Shown: piece after piece, positions 17,432-26,416 of the stretch
Layout of the letters: the number at the start of each line of letters is the position of its first letter
Numbering within the stretch: the stretch's first letter is position 1
Source: Primorskyibacter marinus
GTDB lineage: Bacteria > Pseudomonadota > Alphaproteobacteria > Rhodobacterales > Rhodobacteraceae
Reading direction: 5' to 3'
NCBI RefSeq assembly: GCF_003313245.1
Contig: NZ_QJSD01000003.1
Span: forward strand, 1-64,000
DNA: 64,000 nucleotides
Notes under the pieces: model-generated
The model's database searches: none
Told to the model about the DNA's origin: nothing
What the model saw: the letters and a program-made list of their open reading frames with translations, nothing else
Position numbers and translations under genes: made by a program

Positions 17432-18636
17432 GCTTTCAGCAGGGCCTTGAGGTCGGATGCAGGATCTGCGACCGTCGCGGCATCCGGCGATTTCCCCATC
17501 TCTATCAGGCGTTTGCCGACCATGTAGGCGCGGGCGTCATTCATTGCGTCAATGGCCAGAAGCCTGTCGCCTGCGTAGTACCAGAATGACATGCCGTCGC
17601 CGGTTCCTTTGCGGGTGACGATGCGGTCGTAGCCGCTGTTCAATCCGGCGATTTGCAGTTTGCAATCGTACTGATCGGACCAGAACCAGGGTTTCGCCTG
17701 ATAGGGGCGATCCGCCCCCATGATGTTATCGGCCACGCATTCGGCCTGATCAATGGCATTGCCAACGCTTTCCAGCCGTATGCGGCCGCCATCATGAGGG
17801 AAGGACGCGCAATCGCCGGCGGCCCAGATTGCCGGATCGGAGGTGCGGCCCAGTGCGTCGGTGTGGATGCCGTTGTCGATGGTCAGTCCGGCAGCCTTTG
17901 CCAGCCCGGTCGCGGGGGTGATGCCGACGCCGACGATCACGAAATCCACGTCGGGATGGCTGCCATCTGTCAGCTCTGCGCCGGTGACTTTGCCTTCGCC
18001 CGTCAGGCGGGTCAGGCCGATGCCTTCGCGAATGTCGACACCGTGGCTGCGGTGCAGGTCGCGAAAATAGTCGGAGGTTTCGGGGGCAGCGACGCGTTGC
18101 AGGATGCGGTCGGCCATTTCGACCAACGTGACGGTCAGGCCCAGTTTGGCAGCCACAGCGGCGGCCTCTAGCCCGATATAGCCGCCGCCGACAATCAGCA
18201 CGCGGGCATGCTGGCGAAAGCGGGGTTCCATCGCGTCGACATCGGCCTTGGTGCGGACCACGCAGACACCGTCCAGATCGCCACCGATGCTGGCAGGCAG
18301 CCGACGCGGATCCGATCCGGTGCACAGGACAAGATGGTCATAGACCAGAACGCCATCTTCAAGCTGTACCGTGCGGCTGGCCGCGTCGATGCCGGTGACG
18401 GTGGTGTCGGTGCGCAGGTCAATTGCGTTTTCGGCATAATACGCCTCGGGGCGCAGCAGCAGGCGGTCGGCCCCCATCTCGCCCATCAGATAGGCCTTGG
18501 AGAGCGGCGGCCGCTGATAGGGGGGCACTGGTTCTGCGCCCAGCAGGGTGATTTTACCGTCGAACCCCTTGGTGCGCAGCCGTGCGACCAGGGACGATCC
18601 GGCCTGACCCGCCCCGATGACTACCACATGCGACAT
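17428..18636 (-). CDS. Ferredoxin/rubredoxin reductase-like NAD(P)/FAD oxidoreductase
   Basis: 402 residues. FAD-binding Rossmann motif at the N-terminus (VVVIGAGQAGSSLVARLRTKG), then PPYQRPPLSKAYLMGE, typical of class I-type ferredoxin, putidaredoxin and rubredoxin reductases. The NADH-binding motif VLIVGGGYIGLEAAAVAAKLG lies near residue 145, and IWAAGDCASFP binds the FAD ribityl chain. The C-terminal reductase domain has WFWSDQYDCKLQIAG. It likely passes electrons from NAD(P)H to a small iron-sulfur protein for an oxygenase or similar partner; no such partner gene is adjacent. It overlaps rsmD by 4 bp. Confidence 0.88.
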   Translation of the reverse strand: MSHVVVIGAGQAGSSLVARLRTKGFDGKITLLGAEPVPPYQRPPLSKAYLMGEMGADRLLLRPEAYYAENAIDLRTDTTVTGIDAASRTVQLEDGVLVYDHLVLCTGSDPRRLPASIGGDLDGVCVVRTKADVDAMEPRFRQHARVLIVGGGYIGLEAAAVAAKLGLTVTLVEMADRILQRVAAPETSDYFRDLHRSHGVDIREGIGLTRLTGEGKVTGAELTDGSHPDVDFVIVGVGITPATGLAKAAGLTIDNGIHTDALGRTSDPAIWAAGDCASFPHDGGRIRLESVGNAIDQAECVADNIMGADRPYQAKPWFWSDQYDCKLQIAGLNSGYDRIVTRKGTGDGMSFWYYAGDRLLAIDAMNDARAYMVGKRLIEMGKSPDAATVADPASDLKALLKA

Positions 18637-18725
18637 GATCCACCCTTTCAGAATGTGTTTGCTGCCTCAAGGGAGCAGCCTATAACGGCAGGGACCGATA
18701 ACGCAATTCACGGAGACCACTCAAG

Positions 18726-19214
18726 ATGGCTATTTCTCAAGGCGAAAACCTTCCCGATACGCGTTTGCTGCGGATCGGCGCAGAAGGGCCAGAGCAGGTC
18801 GCGTTGGCAGAGCTGACAAAAGGCCGCAAAGTTGTGCTATTCGCGGTGCCGGGTGCCTATACGCCGACCTGCCATTCCGCACATGTGCCCAGCTTCACCC
18901 GCAATGCCGATGCGTTGAAGGCCAAAGGCGTGGACGAGATCATCTGCGTCAGCGTCAATGACCCCTTCGTGATGAAGGCCTGGGGCGAGGCGACGGGTGC
19001 CGATGCGGCGGGTCTGGCGCTGCTGGCGGATTCCGACGGCAGTTTTACCAAGGCCATCGGCATGGATTTTGACGCGCCGCCTGCGGGCCTGTTGGGGCGC
19101 AGCCAGCGCTACGCGATGCTGGTTGAGGACGGCGTCGTCAAGGTGCTGCATCTTGAGGAATCGCCGGGCGTTTGTGAGGTCTCGGGCGGCGAGGCGATGC
19201 TCGCGGAACTCTGA
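18726..19214 (+). CDS. Peroxiredoxin, Prx5-like
   Basis: 162 residues. The peroxidatic motif PGAYTPTCHSAHVPSF is at about residues 42-57, with the conserved Pro, Thr and Cys. Continuing motifs DEIICVSVNDPFVMKAW and RSQRYAMLVEDGVVKVLHLEE define the Prx5 (PrxV/hybrid redoxin) group. A second Cys in SPGVCEVSGGEAML could be the resolving Cys. It reduces hydroperoxides in the cytoplasm using thiol donors. It diverges from the flavoprotein gene, and a strong terminator follows. Confidence 0.94.
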   Translation: MAISQGENLPDTRLLRIGAEGPEQVALAELTKGRKVVLFAVPGAYTPTCHSAHVPSFTRNADALKAKGVDEIICVSVNDPFVMKAWGEATGADAAGLALLADSDGSFTKAIGMDFDAPPAGLLGRSQRYAMLVEDGVVKVLHLEESPGVCEVSGGEAMLAEL

Positions 19215-19236
19215 CCCGGATCAACGAATAGTGGAA

Positions 19237-19264
19237 CGGCCCGGCATATCCTGCCGGGCCGCTT
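19237..19264 (+). terminator. Intrinsic terminator of the peroxiredoxin gene
   Basis: CGGCCCGGCA (19237-19246), loop TATCC, TGCCGGGCCG (19252-19261), then CTTT. A perfect 10-bp stem 22 bp after the stop. Confidence 0.75.
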
Positions 19265-19344
19265 TCCGTTGGGGTGCCGGGCCGCGCTTTTGATCCTTGC
19301 GCGGCGCGTCAGAACCCTAGGCTGACGAACCTGTTCTATCGGCC

Positions 19345-20199
19345 CTATTCGGCGGCCTGTATCATGGTCCGCGTCGGGAAGGGGATAGAGATACCGGCAC
19401 TGTCCAGCGCCTCTTTGACCTTGCGTTTCATATCCGCCTGATACTGGAAATAATCGTCTGAGGAGACCCAGACCCGAACCAGAAAATCGACCGAGAAATC
19501 GCCCAGATTGTTGACCTGAATGAACGGTTCCGGGTCGGTCATGGAGCGCGGATCGGCCATGATCGTTTCGCGAATGACCGTCTCTGCCGTTTTCAGGTCA
19601 GACCCGTAGCTGACCCCGAACACCCATTCCGACCGCCGCGTATCGTAGATCGAATAGTTGGTGATGATGTTTCCCCAAACCTCGGAATTGGGAACGATGA
19701 TCTGGGTGTTGGACAGGCCGGCCAGTTCGATCGTGTTCAGCGTGATGTCCTTGACAGTGCCCATGACGCCTGCCACTTCGACAAAATCGCCCAGTTTGAT
19801 AGGGCGGAAGATGATGATCATCACGCCCGCCGCCACGTTGGACAGCGTGCCCTGCAAGGCCAGACCCACGGCCAGACCCGCCGCACCGATCGCCGCCACG
19901 ATCGAGGTTGTCTGCACGCCGAACGTGTTCAGCACGAACAGTGCGGCGAACCCCAGAATGATGTAACGCGCAATGTTGCCAAGAAAGTGAAACAGGGTTT
20001 CGTCAAGGCGCGCGTGCCTCTCGGACACTTTCACGATGCGGCGCTTGACCCAGCTGCCGATCAGAAGCCCGACAAACAGGATCAGGAAGGCGGCAAGGAC
20101 GTTGCCGACGATACTCGCCAGAAATTCCAGTGTCAGCAGGTCCGACAGCGATTTGCCACCGTAGATTTCGGTGGTCATTAACGAATTGATCGAGTTCAT
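19345..20199 (-). CDS. Small-conductance mechanosensitive channel (MscS family)
   Basis: 284 residues, the length of E. coli MscS. Two or three N-terminal transmembrane helices (VGNVLAAFLILFVGLLIGSW; IARYIILGFAALFVLNTFGV) lead to the pore helix TM3, SIVAAIGAAGLAVGLALQGTLSNVAAGVMIII, with the Gly/Ala packing pattern and the conserved LQ residues. The cytoplasmic beta and alpha/beta domains follow (FRPIKLGDFVEVAGVMGTVKDITLNTIEL, NTQIIVPNSEVWGNIITNYS). It protects against hypo-osmotic shock. It is last in a leftward group, 3 bp after phhB. Confidence 0.93.
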   Translation of the reverse strand: MNSINSLMTTEIYGGKSLSDLLTLEFLASIVGNVLAAFLILFVGLLIGSWVKRRIVKVSERHARLDETLFHFLGNIARYIILGFAALFVLNTFGVQTTSIVAAIGAAGLAVGLALQGTLSNVAAGVMIIIFRPIKLGDFVEVAGVMGTVKDITLNTIELAGLSNTQIIVPNSEVWGNIITNYSIYDTRRSEWVFGVSYGSDLKTAETVIRETIMADPRSMTDPEPFIQVNNLGDFSVDFLVRVWVSSDDYFQYQADMKRKVKEALDSAGISIPFPTRTMIQAAE

Positions 20200-20202
20200 G
20201 TC

Positions 20203-20499
20203 TTATCCGGCCAGTTGATCCATTTTGCGGGCAAGCTTGGCGTCCAGTGACGACAGGCCGTCCACGTCATGCGTTGTAAGCGTAACCTTGACCGTGTTGT
20301 AGGTGTTTTGCCATTCCGGGTGGTGATTCCATTTTTCGGCCCAGATCGCGGCTTGCGTCATCCAGCCGAACGCACTGACAAAATTGTCGAATTTGTAGGT
20401 CTTGGAGATTGCGTCGCGGTCCTCTTCCAGGGTCCAACCCGCTTCGGTGAGGGCGGGGAGCATGGTCTTGCGCCCGGTATCGCTGAGTTTCTCTGTCAT
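20203..20499 (-). CDS. phhB: Pterin-4a-carbinolamine dehydratase
   Basis: 98 residues, normal for PCD/DCoH. The enzyme dehydrates 4a-hydroxytetrahydrobiopterin formed by aromatic amino acid hydroxylases. Visible motifs are [33 protein letters not shown] (the catalytic His pair followed by Pro-Glu-Trp) and [20 protein letters not shown] (the third His). It overlaps the GNAT gene upstream by 4 bp and precedes mscS by 3 bp. No phenylalanine hydroxylase is in the window, so its role in recycling is inferred from the family. Confidence 0.94.
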   Translation of the reverse strand: MTEKLSDTGRKTMLPALTEAGWTLEEDRDAISKTYKFDNFVSAFGWMTQAAIWAEKWNHHPEWQNTYNTVKVTLTTHDVDGLSSLDAKLARKMDQLAG

Positions 20500-21680
20500 T
20501 GCTGTTCCTCGATTTCGGTTTTTCTGAACGGACCATAGCTGGTCAGAATCTCGATATCCTCATTCACGGCGGCCCGTTCGGCGTCTAGGTAACGCGCGAT
20601 TGCATCGGCAAACCCTCGGTCGCCCACCCAATGCAGGGAATGGGTTTCAACCGGAAGATAGCCACGCGCCAGTTTGTGTTCGCCCTGTGCCCCGGCCTCG
20701 ACCCGGCTCAGGCCCAGAGCGATGGCAAGGTCGATGGCGCGATAGTAACACAACTCGAAATGCAGGCAGGGATGATGTTCCGTGCAGCCCCAATATCGTC
20801 CGTAAAGCGTATCCCTACCAATGAAATTCAACGCCCCCGCGATATCTTCGCCGTCACGGCTGGCCAAGATCAACGCCATATCGTCCCGCATGGTTGCATG
20901 CGCGATCTCAAAAAATTCGCGGGTCAGGTAGGGGGTGCCCCATTTGCGCGCGCCGGTGTCCTGATAAAACGTCCAGAACGCATCCCAATGATGCGGCTGG
21001 ATGTCATCGCCGGTCAATGTGCGGATCTCGCCGCCAAAGCCCTGCGCCTGTTTGCGTTCCTTGCGGATCGCCTTGCGCTTGCGGCTGCTGAGACTGGCCA
21101 GAAAGCTGTCGAAATCCGCGTAATCTGCGTTCAGCCAGTGAAATTGCTGCGACGTGCGGGACATCAGCCCCATCTGTTGCCCGGCCTCGGCCTCTTTTTC
21201 GGTGCAAAAGGTGATGTGCAGCGACGACAGGTCATTATCCGCCGCCAGTTGCACAGCACCTTGCACAAGCGCCGCCATCCCGGCCTCGGCATGGCCGGGC
21301 CGGATCAGCAACCGCCGTCCCGTGGCAGGTGTGAAGGGCACCGCGATCTGGAGTTTGGGGTAGTAATGCCCGCCTGCGCGCTCATAGGCATGGGCCCAAT
21401 TGTGATCGAAAATATACTCGCCCTGGCTGTGCGACTTGACGTAAAGCGGGGCGGTGGCGATCACGGTGCCGTCGATATTTGCCGCAAGGTAGCGCGGCTC
21501 CCACCCGGTGCGCGGCCCGACAGAGCCGCTATCCTCCAGCGCCTTGAGAAAGCGATAGGTGGTGAAGGGGTCGCGTGGACGCCCGTCGCGGGCCTCGGGG
21601 CAGGCGCAGGCGTCCCACGCGTCTTCGCCGATCTGCGCCAGCGATTCGACAACGTTGATCTCTATGGTCTGCCCGGTCAT
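20496..21680 (-). CDS. FemAB/GNAT-type acyltransferase (COG3146)
   Basis: 394 residues matching the COG3146 family, annotated as predicted N-acyltransferase or peptidoglycan biosynthesis/recognition protein. Visible conserved blocks are [84 protein letters not shown] (basic loop) and [29 protein letters not shown]-type sequence (starting [20 protein letters not shown]). The C-terminal [24 protein letters not shown] is also diagnostic. Function has not been proven biochemically. It is 4-bp overlapped with phhB and 45 bp after gdpD. Confidence 0.85.
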   Translation of the reverse strand: MTGQTIEINVVESLAQIGEDAWDACACPEARDGRPRDPFTTYRFLKALEDSGSVGPRTGWEPRYLAANIDGTVIATAPLYVKSHSQGEYIFDHNWAHAYERAGGHYYPKLQIAVPFTPATGRRLLIRPGHAEAGMAALVQGAVQLAADNDLSSLHITFCTEKEAEAGQQMGLMSRTSQQFHWLNADYADFDSFLASLSSRKRKAIRKERKQAQGFGGEIRTLTGDDIQPHHWDAFWTFYQDTGARKWGTPYLTREFFEIAHATMRDDMALILASRDGEDIAGALNFIGRDTLYGRYWGCTEHHPCLHFELCYYRAIDLAIALGLSRVEAGAQGEHKLARGYLPVETHSLHWVGDRGFADAIARYLDAERAAVNEDIEILTSYGPFRKTEIEEQQ

Positions 21681-21725
21681 ATCGTCCCCGTTTCAACCGC
21701 TTAGATGGGCTCGGGTGTCCGGCTG

Positions 21726-22484
21726 TCAAGCCAGATAGCCCTCGAAGGTGATGTTATGCGCTATTTCGCGGGCGGCGGCCTCTTGCTGGGCAGAACGGAC
21801 GGTCCAGCACAGAATCGCGCCGCCGTCTTCGGCCAGCGCGGCGACGCGTGGGGCGGTCAGATCATTGCGGTCATGGCTGACAAAGCAGCAATCGGCCCGG
21901 TCATAATCGACAATCAAACGCAATTCGGTGCGCCGGGCGGCAGGGACCAGTTTCCAGTCCTCGGCGTCAAAGGCGCAGGTTGTCAGCCCGCGTGGGCGCT
22001 GGGGGGCAAGTTTGGCAAGCGTGATGACCGAATGCGGGTTGAAAGACATCAGCGCAGCGGCACCTTGATATGCGTGCAAATCCTGCGCGACCGCAGCCTC
22101 AAGCGCGCCGATATTCGGGCCAAGCGCGCTGTCCTGATCCTTCAGCTCGATCAGCAGCGGAACCCGGCCAGCCACCCGCGTCAGCACCTGGGCCAGCGTC
22201 GGGATGCAGGCACCTTCGCCATCCTTCAACGCGATGCGCCCCAGTTCCGCAGCCGTGCGGGTGGCCAACGCGCCTTGCGCCCCGGTCAACCGATCCAGCG
22301 CATAGTCGTGGAACACCATGGCCACACCGTCGGCCGACAGTTGCAGGTCAAGCTCTATCCCGTAGCCTGCGCTGATCGCCGCTTCGAAGGCCGTCAGCGA
22401 GTTTTCGGGCTGTCCGGCAGACAGCCCATGCAACCCCCGATGCGCGATGGGGCGATCAAGGAAGGCGGATGGCAGCGGTCGCAT
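21726..22484 (-). CDS. Glycerophosphodiester phosphodiesterase
   Basis: 252 residues. GDPD TIM barrel: PIAHRGLHGLSAGQPENSLTAFEAAISAGYGIELDLQLSADG contains the catalytic HRG and the metal ligands E and ExD; MVFHDYALDRLTG supplies the second catalytic His; PLLIELKDQ carries another acidic ligand. It hydrolyses glycerophosphodiesters to sn-glycerol-3-phosphate and an alcohol. No signal peptide, so cytoplasmic. Its ATG shares one base with the ridA stop (TGATG), giving translational coupling. Confidence 0.92.
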   Translation of the reverse strand: MRPLPSAFLDRPIAHRGLHGLSAGQPENSLTAFEAAISAGYGIELDLQLSADGVAMVFHDYALDRLTGAQGALATRTAAELGRIALKDGEGACIPTLAQVLTRVAGRVPLLIELKDQDSALGPNIGALEAAVAQDLHAYQGAAALMSFNPHSVITLAKLAPQRPRGLTTCAFDAEDWKLVPAARRTELRLIVDYDRADCCFVSHDRNDLTAPRVAALAEDGGAILCWTVRSAQQEAAAREIAHNITFEGYLA

Positions 22485-22948
22485 CAGGCGATCTCGAAAA
22501 TGCCTTCGATTTCAACGGCAACGCCCAATGGCAAAGAGGCCGCGGACACCGCAGAACGGGCGTGACGCCCGGTATCGCCCAGCAACTCGACCATAAAATC
22601 AGAGCAGCCGTTGATCACTTTTGGCTGGTCGGTGAAATCAACGGTCGAGTTGACGAAGCCGGTCAGTTTGACCACCCGCTTCAGCCGCGTAAGATCGCCA
22701 TCACAGGCGGCGCGGACTTGCGCCAACAGCGACAAGGCACAGTGCCGCGCCGCACGCGCGCCGTCCTCTGCTGTCATGCCATCCCCAAGCTTTCCCTTGA
22801 TCAAGCCGTCCGGTCCGTTGGAAATTTGTCCGGAAACATACAATATGTTGCCCTGCTTCACGAAAGGCACATAGTTCGCGGCCGGTGCAGCCGCGTCAGG
22901 CAGCGTGATCCCCAGTTCATTCAAACGGTCTTCGATAGCATTGGACAT
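22484..22948 (-). CDS. RidA-family protein (YjgF/YER057c/UK114)
   Basis: About 154 residues from the ATG at 22948, which has a GGAG site 8 bp upstream; the frame itself opens 5 codons earlier. It belongs to the longer RidA subgroup: LYVSGQISNGPDGLIKGKLGDGMTAEDGARAARHCALSLLAQV, then VNSTVDFTDQPKVINGCSDFMVELLG and ARSAVSAASLPLGVAVEIEGIFEI. The Arg of canonical RidA deaminases is replaced by a hydrophobic context typical of this subgroup, but HARSAV retains an Arg. Enamine/imine deaminase activity is possible; the function in this subgroup is not settled. First gene of a leftward set ending with mscS. Confidence 0.88.
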   Translation of the reverse strand: MSNAIEDRLNELGITLPDAAAPAANYVPFVKQGNILYVSGQISNGPDGLIKGKLGDGMTAEDGARAARHCALSLLAQVRAACDGDLTRLKRVVKLTGFVNSTVDFTDQPKVINGCSDFMVELLGDTGRHARSAVSAASLPLGVAVEIEGIFEIA

Positions 22949-23077
22949 GGCGTGCTCCTGCATTGGGTTTCTGGCCGCACGCTAGGCCTGATCCCGCGGA
23001 TTGAAAAGCCTTTACCGTCGGTTTCGCGCTCTGTCTTCACGGTTGCCGTCCCGCGCCCAACCCTTTCCTTCCGCGCG

Positions 23078-23097
23078 GCGATTGCCCAGGCAATCGC
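23078..23097. repeat. Perfect hairpin upstream of ridA
   Basis: GCGATTGCC and GGCAATCGC (9 bp each) are separated by only CA. The hairpin lies in the 240-bp interval between the end of the HlyD gene and ridA, with no T-run beside it. It could be a regulatory dyad for ridA or part of transcription termination for the secretion genes. Confidence 0.4.
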
Positions 23098-23145
23098 ATG
23101 GGGCGTCAGCGCCATTTGCTGCGTGCCAACGCAAAAATGAACGGC

Positions 23146-23162
23146 GCGCCCGGCAAGGGCGC
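23146..23162 (-). terminator. Possible terminator after the type I secretion genes
   Basis: A 6-bp GC stem (GCGCCC/GGGCGC) with a 5-base loop lies 28 bp past the HlyD-family stop, with a TTTTT about 10 bp further on the minus strand. The stem is short and the T-run distant, so this is a weak candidate. Confidence 0.3.
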
Positions 23163-23189
23163 ACATTCAGGTCAAGCGTGGGCCGCAGG

Positions 23190-24497
23190 TCAGCTTTCGC
23201 GGAAGGCCTTCGCAAAATAATCCGCAAACGGTTTCACCAGATAGGCCAACGGGGTCCGGTCATCCGTGCGGATGAATGTCTCGACCGGCATGCCGGGGAT
23301 CAGCACGGTGTCTTCAGGCAGCCGGTCGATTTCGCCTTCGCTCAGCACGATTTCCGCACGGTAATAGCTGGCCCGCGAATTTTCATCGGTGAATGCGTCT
23401 GCGGAAATCTGTGTGACGCGGCCAAACAATTCCGGTGTTTCGCGCTGATCCAGCGCCGAAAAGCGCAGGGACACGTTCTGCTCGACGAACAGCTTGTCGA
23501 TATGGATCGTTTCAACCTGCGCCGCGATCACCAATGGCCGGTCCTGGGGCACAATATAAAGCACCGGGTCTGCGGCACGGATCACCGAACGTGGTGTGAA
23601 AACCTGCAAGCCGTAGATCACCCCGGACACGGGGGCCCGGATTTCCATCCGTGCCAGTTGCTCGACCAATGCGCGTCGCTGCTCGGCCAACTCGCGCTCG
23701 CGGTATCCAAGATCCCGTAGAGTGGTGATCGCCTCTTCGCGGCGGCGCGTGGTAAGTTTCAGGATCTCGATTTCTGTTTCGGTAATCCGTCCGGCAGCCT
23801 GCGCTTTCTGCGCCGTCAGTTCACCGACAGTGCCGGATAGTCGCGCGCGTTCACGTTGAAGCGACAGCACGCGGGTTGCCTGTGCCAAGCCACGGTCCAG
23901 CAATGACTGCTGATCTGCCAGTTCTTCTTCTATCAGCGCAAGCTGTTCGGTCAGGGCGTCCTGCTGCGCGTCAATGCCGATGATCTGGTCAGAGATCTGA
24001 TCGCGGCGTTTGCCAAGCTGTTCAACCTCGCGGGCGATGGAGTCTCGCCGGGCGGCGAACAGTCTTTGCTGACCCTGGACCAACTCGTTGATTTCTTCGT
24101 CCTCGGCAGCGCGTGCCAGTAATTCTTCGGGAAAGTCCAGCGTGTCGCTTTCATCCCGTTCGGCGTCCAGGCGTGCGCGCCGTGCCATGAGTTCGAAAAG
24201 CTGACCTTCGATAATCGACAGTTCCGACCTCCGCAGGGTCGGGTCCAGGCGAATCAGAATATCGCCCGCCGCGACCGTGTCGCCCTCGTCGACCAGAATT
24301 TCCTCGACCACGCCCCCATCGGGATGCTGAACGATCTGACGGTTCTGATCGACCTCGATTTGTCCCGGTGCGATGATCGCGCCGGAAATCTCTGTCGTGG
24401 CGGCCCAATAGCCAAAGCCACCCACCAACACCACAAGTGCAAGGATGCCAAGGAACATGGGGCCTTTCAGCGGAAACTCATTCGAAGGTTTTTCCAT
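23190..24497 (-). CDS. HlyD-family type I secretion periplasmic adaptor
   Basis: 435 residues. A short cytoplasmic N-terminus leads to one transmembrane helix (PMFLGILALVVLVGGFGYWAAT, residues 13-34). The barrel-sandwich lipoyl-like half-motif VVEEILVDEGDTVAAGDILIRLDPT is followed by long coiled-coil hairpin sequence (about residues 110-280, rich in Glu/Arg/Leu) and the second half MEIRAPVSGVIYGLQVFTP. This is the membrane fusion protein that links the ABC exporter to an outer-membrane TolC. It starts directly after the ABC gene's stop (adjacent bases), so the pair is one operon. No TolC or substrate gene is next to it. Confidence 0.93.
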   Translation of the reverse strand: MEKPSNEFPLKGPMFLGILALVVLVGGFGYWAATTEISGAIIAPGQIEVDQNRQIVQHPDGGVVEEILVDEGDTVAAGDILIRLDPTLRRSELSIIEGQLFELMARRARLDAERDESDTLDFPEELLARAAEDEEINELVQGQQRLFAARRDSIAREVEQLGKRRDQISDQIIGIDAQQDALTEQLALIEEELADQQSLLDRGLAQATRVLSLQRERARLSGTVGELTAQKAQAAGRITETEIEILKLTTRRREEAITTLRDLGYRERELAEQRRALVEQLARMEIRAPVSGVIYGLQVFTPRSVIRAADPVLYIVPQDRPLVIAAQVETIHIDKLFVEQNVSLRFSALDQRETPELFGRVTQISADAFTDENSRASYYRAEIVLSEGEIDRLPEDTVLIPGMPVETFIRTDDRTPLAYLVKPFADYFAKAFRES

Positions 24498-26231
24498 TTA
24501 GCGCACCCCTCCGGCGGTCCCGGCTTTCTGGATCTGCTGGTGGTTCTGCACCATGGCTTTCAGAACCTCCTCCTTGGGTCCAAAGGCCGCGCGGCTGCCG
24601 CCCTCCAGCATCAACAGCATATCGCATTCCTTGATGGCGGCTGGCCGGTGCGCCATGATCAGCACCGCCTTGCCTTGTTCCTTCATCTGGCGGATCGCGG
24701 AGTTCAGCGCTTCAGAGCCTTCATTGTCGAGGTTGGAGTTGGGTTCGTCCAACACCAGAAGCACCGGGTTGCCATACATCGCACGGGCCAGTCCGATGCG
24801 CTGGATCTGACCGCCTGACAGCCGTCCGCCATTGGCGGAAACACGCGTGTCATAACCGTCGGGCAGCTTCAGGATCATCTCATGCGCGGCGGCTTTCTTG
24901 GCGGCTTCGACGACCTTTTCACTATCAGGTTGCATCGACAGCCGGGCGATATTCTCTGCGATGGTGCCATCAAAAAGCGTCACACGCTGTGGCAGATAGC
25001 CAATATGCTGCCCCAACGTGTCGGGACCGTATTGATCCAGCGAGGCACCGTCGAGCCGGATCTTGCCGCCCGCTGGCCGCCACACGCCTGTCAGTGCGCG
25101 TGCGAGCGTCGATTTGCCGGCACCCGAAGGGCCTATGACGCCCACCGCCTGACCAGGATTGACGTTGAAGCTGATCAGACGCAGCGACGCCTGTTGTTCG
25201 CCCGGCGGCACGACGGTGATCTGCTGGATGTCCAGTTTCGCGCGCGGTTGTGGCAGTTGTGTGCGCGGCGCTTCGGCCGGGATCTCTGTCAGCAGTTGGG
25301 CAAGGTTGTCCCAGCCCTTGCGGGCGCGCTGCACAAGTTGCCATTGCCCGATGGCCATTTCGATCGGTGCCAGCGCCCGGCCCATCAGGATCGACCCTGC
25401 GATCATCGCGCCCGGCGTCAATTCGCCTTTCAGCACCAGATAGGCACCCAGACCCAGCATTGCCGACTGCAAGAACAGGCGGAACGTCTTGGTCATGGAA
25501 CTGAACGTCCCCAACAGGTCGGCGGATTTGATCTGACCCTTGAGCGAGGCATCCCGCGCCACCTGCCAGCGCCGGAACGCGGCACCGCGCATGCCCATGG
25601 ATTGGACCATCTCGGATTCGTTGCGGATCTGGTCAGAGATCGTCTCGGCCTGATGCACGGCGATATTCGATTTCATCGTCGGATTGCGGGTGGTCATCTG
25701 GTTGACCACCGTGACAAGGATCAGAACCAGTCCGCCGCCAATGGCGAGATAGCCAAGCCAGGGGTGGAATATCATGATCCCCACAAGGAAAAACGGCGTC
25801 CAGGGAATATCGAAAACGGCCATCAGAACCGGAGAGGCCATAAGGCGCTGCACCGATTCCAGATCGCGCAGCCCGGTTGCGGCCAACTCGTCCGGCATGA
25901 CCGCAGACCGTCGCACCACGGCGTCGAACACGCGCAGATCAAGCCGCGACTGGAACCGCGCGGCGACCCGGCCCATGATCCGACCACGGGTGTAATCGAG
26001 AATCCCCATCATGCCGTAGAGAAACGCGACCAGCACCGACAGCGCGATCAGCGTTGCAACGGACCGGCTGCCCAGAACCCGGTCATAGGTCTGGAGCATA
26101 TAGATCGGCCCGGTCAGCATCAAAAGGTTCACAAAGAAGCTGAAAACTGCCACGAACCAATAGTAGATGCGGCTCTCGCGGCGGGCGGCCTTGAGCTCTT
26201 CCAGCCCTTTGTCATTTCGATTTCTTGTCAT
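24498..26231 (-). CDS. Type I secretion ABC transporter (permease/ATPase)
   Basis: About 577 residues: a PrtD/AprD-type exporter without a C39 peptidase domain. The transmembrane domain (residues about 20-310) includes YWFVAVFSFFVNLLMLTGPIYMLQTYDRVLGSRSVATL, characteristic of type I secretion permeases. The ATPase domain has Walker A GPSGAGKSTLARAL, signature LSGGQIQRIGLARAMYG and Walker B VLLVLDEPNSNLD. It forms the inner-membrane pump for C-terminal-signal (RTX-type) exoproteins together with the adjacent HlyD protein. The ATG at 26231 is preferred over a TTG at 26255. The substrate is unknown; the Hint protein at 892 is a candidate only by type. Confidence 0.92.
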   Translation of the reverse strand: MTRNRNDKGLEELKAARRESRIYYWFVAVFSFFVNLLMLTGPIYMLQTYDRVLGSRSVATLIALSVLVAFLYGMMGILDYTRGRIMGRVAARFQSRLDLRVFDAVVRRSAVMPDELAATGLRDLESVQRLMASPVLMAVFDIPWTPFFLVGIMIFHPWLGYLAIGGGLVLILVTVVNQMTTRNPTMKSNIAVHQAETISDQIRNESEMVQSMGMRGAAFRRWQVARDASLKGQIKSADLLGTFSSMTKTFRLFLQSAMLGLGAYLVLKGELTPGAMIAGSILMGRALAPIEMAIGQWQLVQRARKGWDNLAQLLTEIPAEAPRTQLPQPRAKLDIQQITVVPPGEQQASLRLISFNVNPGQAVGVIGPSGAGKSTLARALTGVWRPAGGKIRLDGASLDQYGPDTLGQHIGYLPQRVTLFDGTIAENIARLSMQPDSEKVVEAAKKAAAHEMILKLPDGYDTRVSANGGRLSGGQIQRIGLARAMYGNPVLLVLDEPNSNLDNEGSEALNSAIRQMKEQGKAVLIMAHRPAAIKECDMLLMLEGGSRAAFGPKEEVLKAMVQNHQQIQKAGTAGGVR

Positions 26232-26416
26232 CAGCGAGTTTCCGCTCGTCCACAAATAGGTTAGGTGTTGGATACGACACAGGTCATTAAGTTATCGTCA
26301 ATGTAGCCATTCTGCCACAAATGCCTGTGGTGAAATAGAATCGGTTGGGCAATGAGGACAGCCTACATAAGTAGGGGCCGCAAGACAGGTCATGAATTCC
26401 AGACTCGGGTTAACAC
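26232..26416. other. Divergent intergenic region, secretion operon / mlaA
   Basis: This 185-bp AT-richer interval must carry both divergent promoters. Two small dyads are visible: CCACA/TGTGG near 26316-26331 and CCTAC-ATAA-GTAGG at 26362-26375. No recognised operator was identified. Confidence 0.4.
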
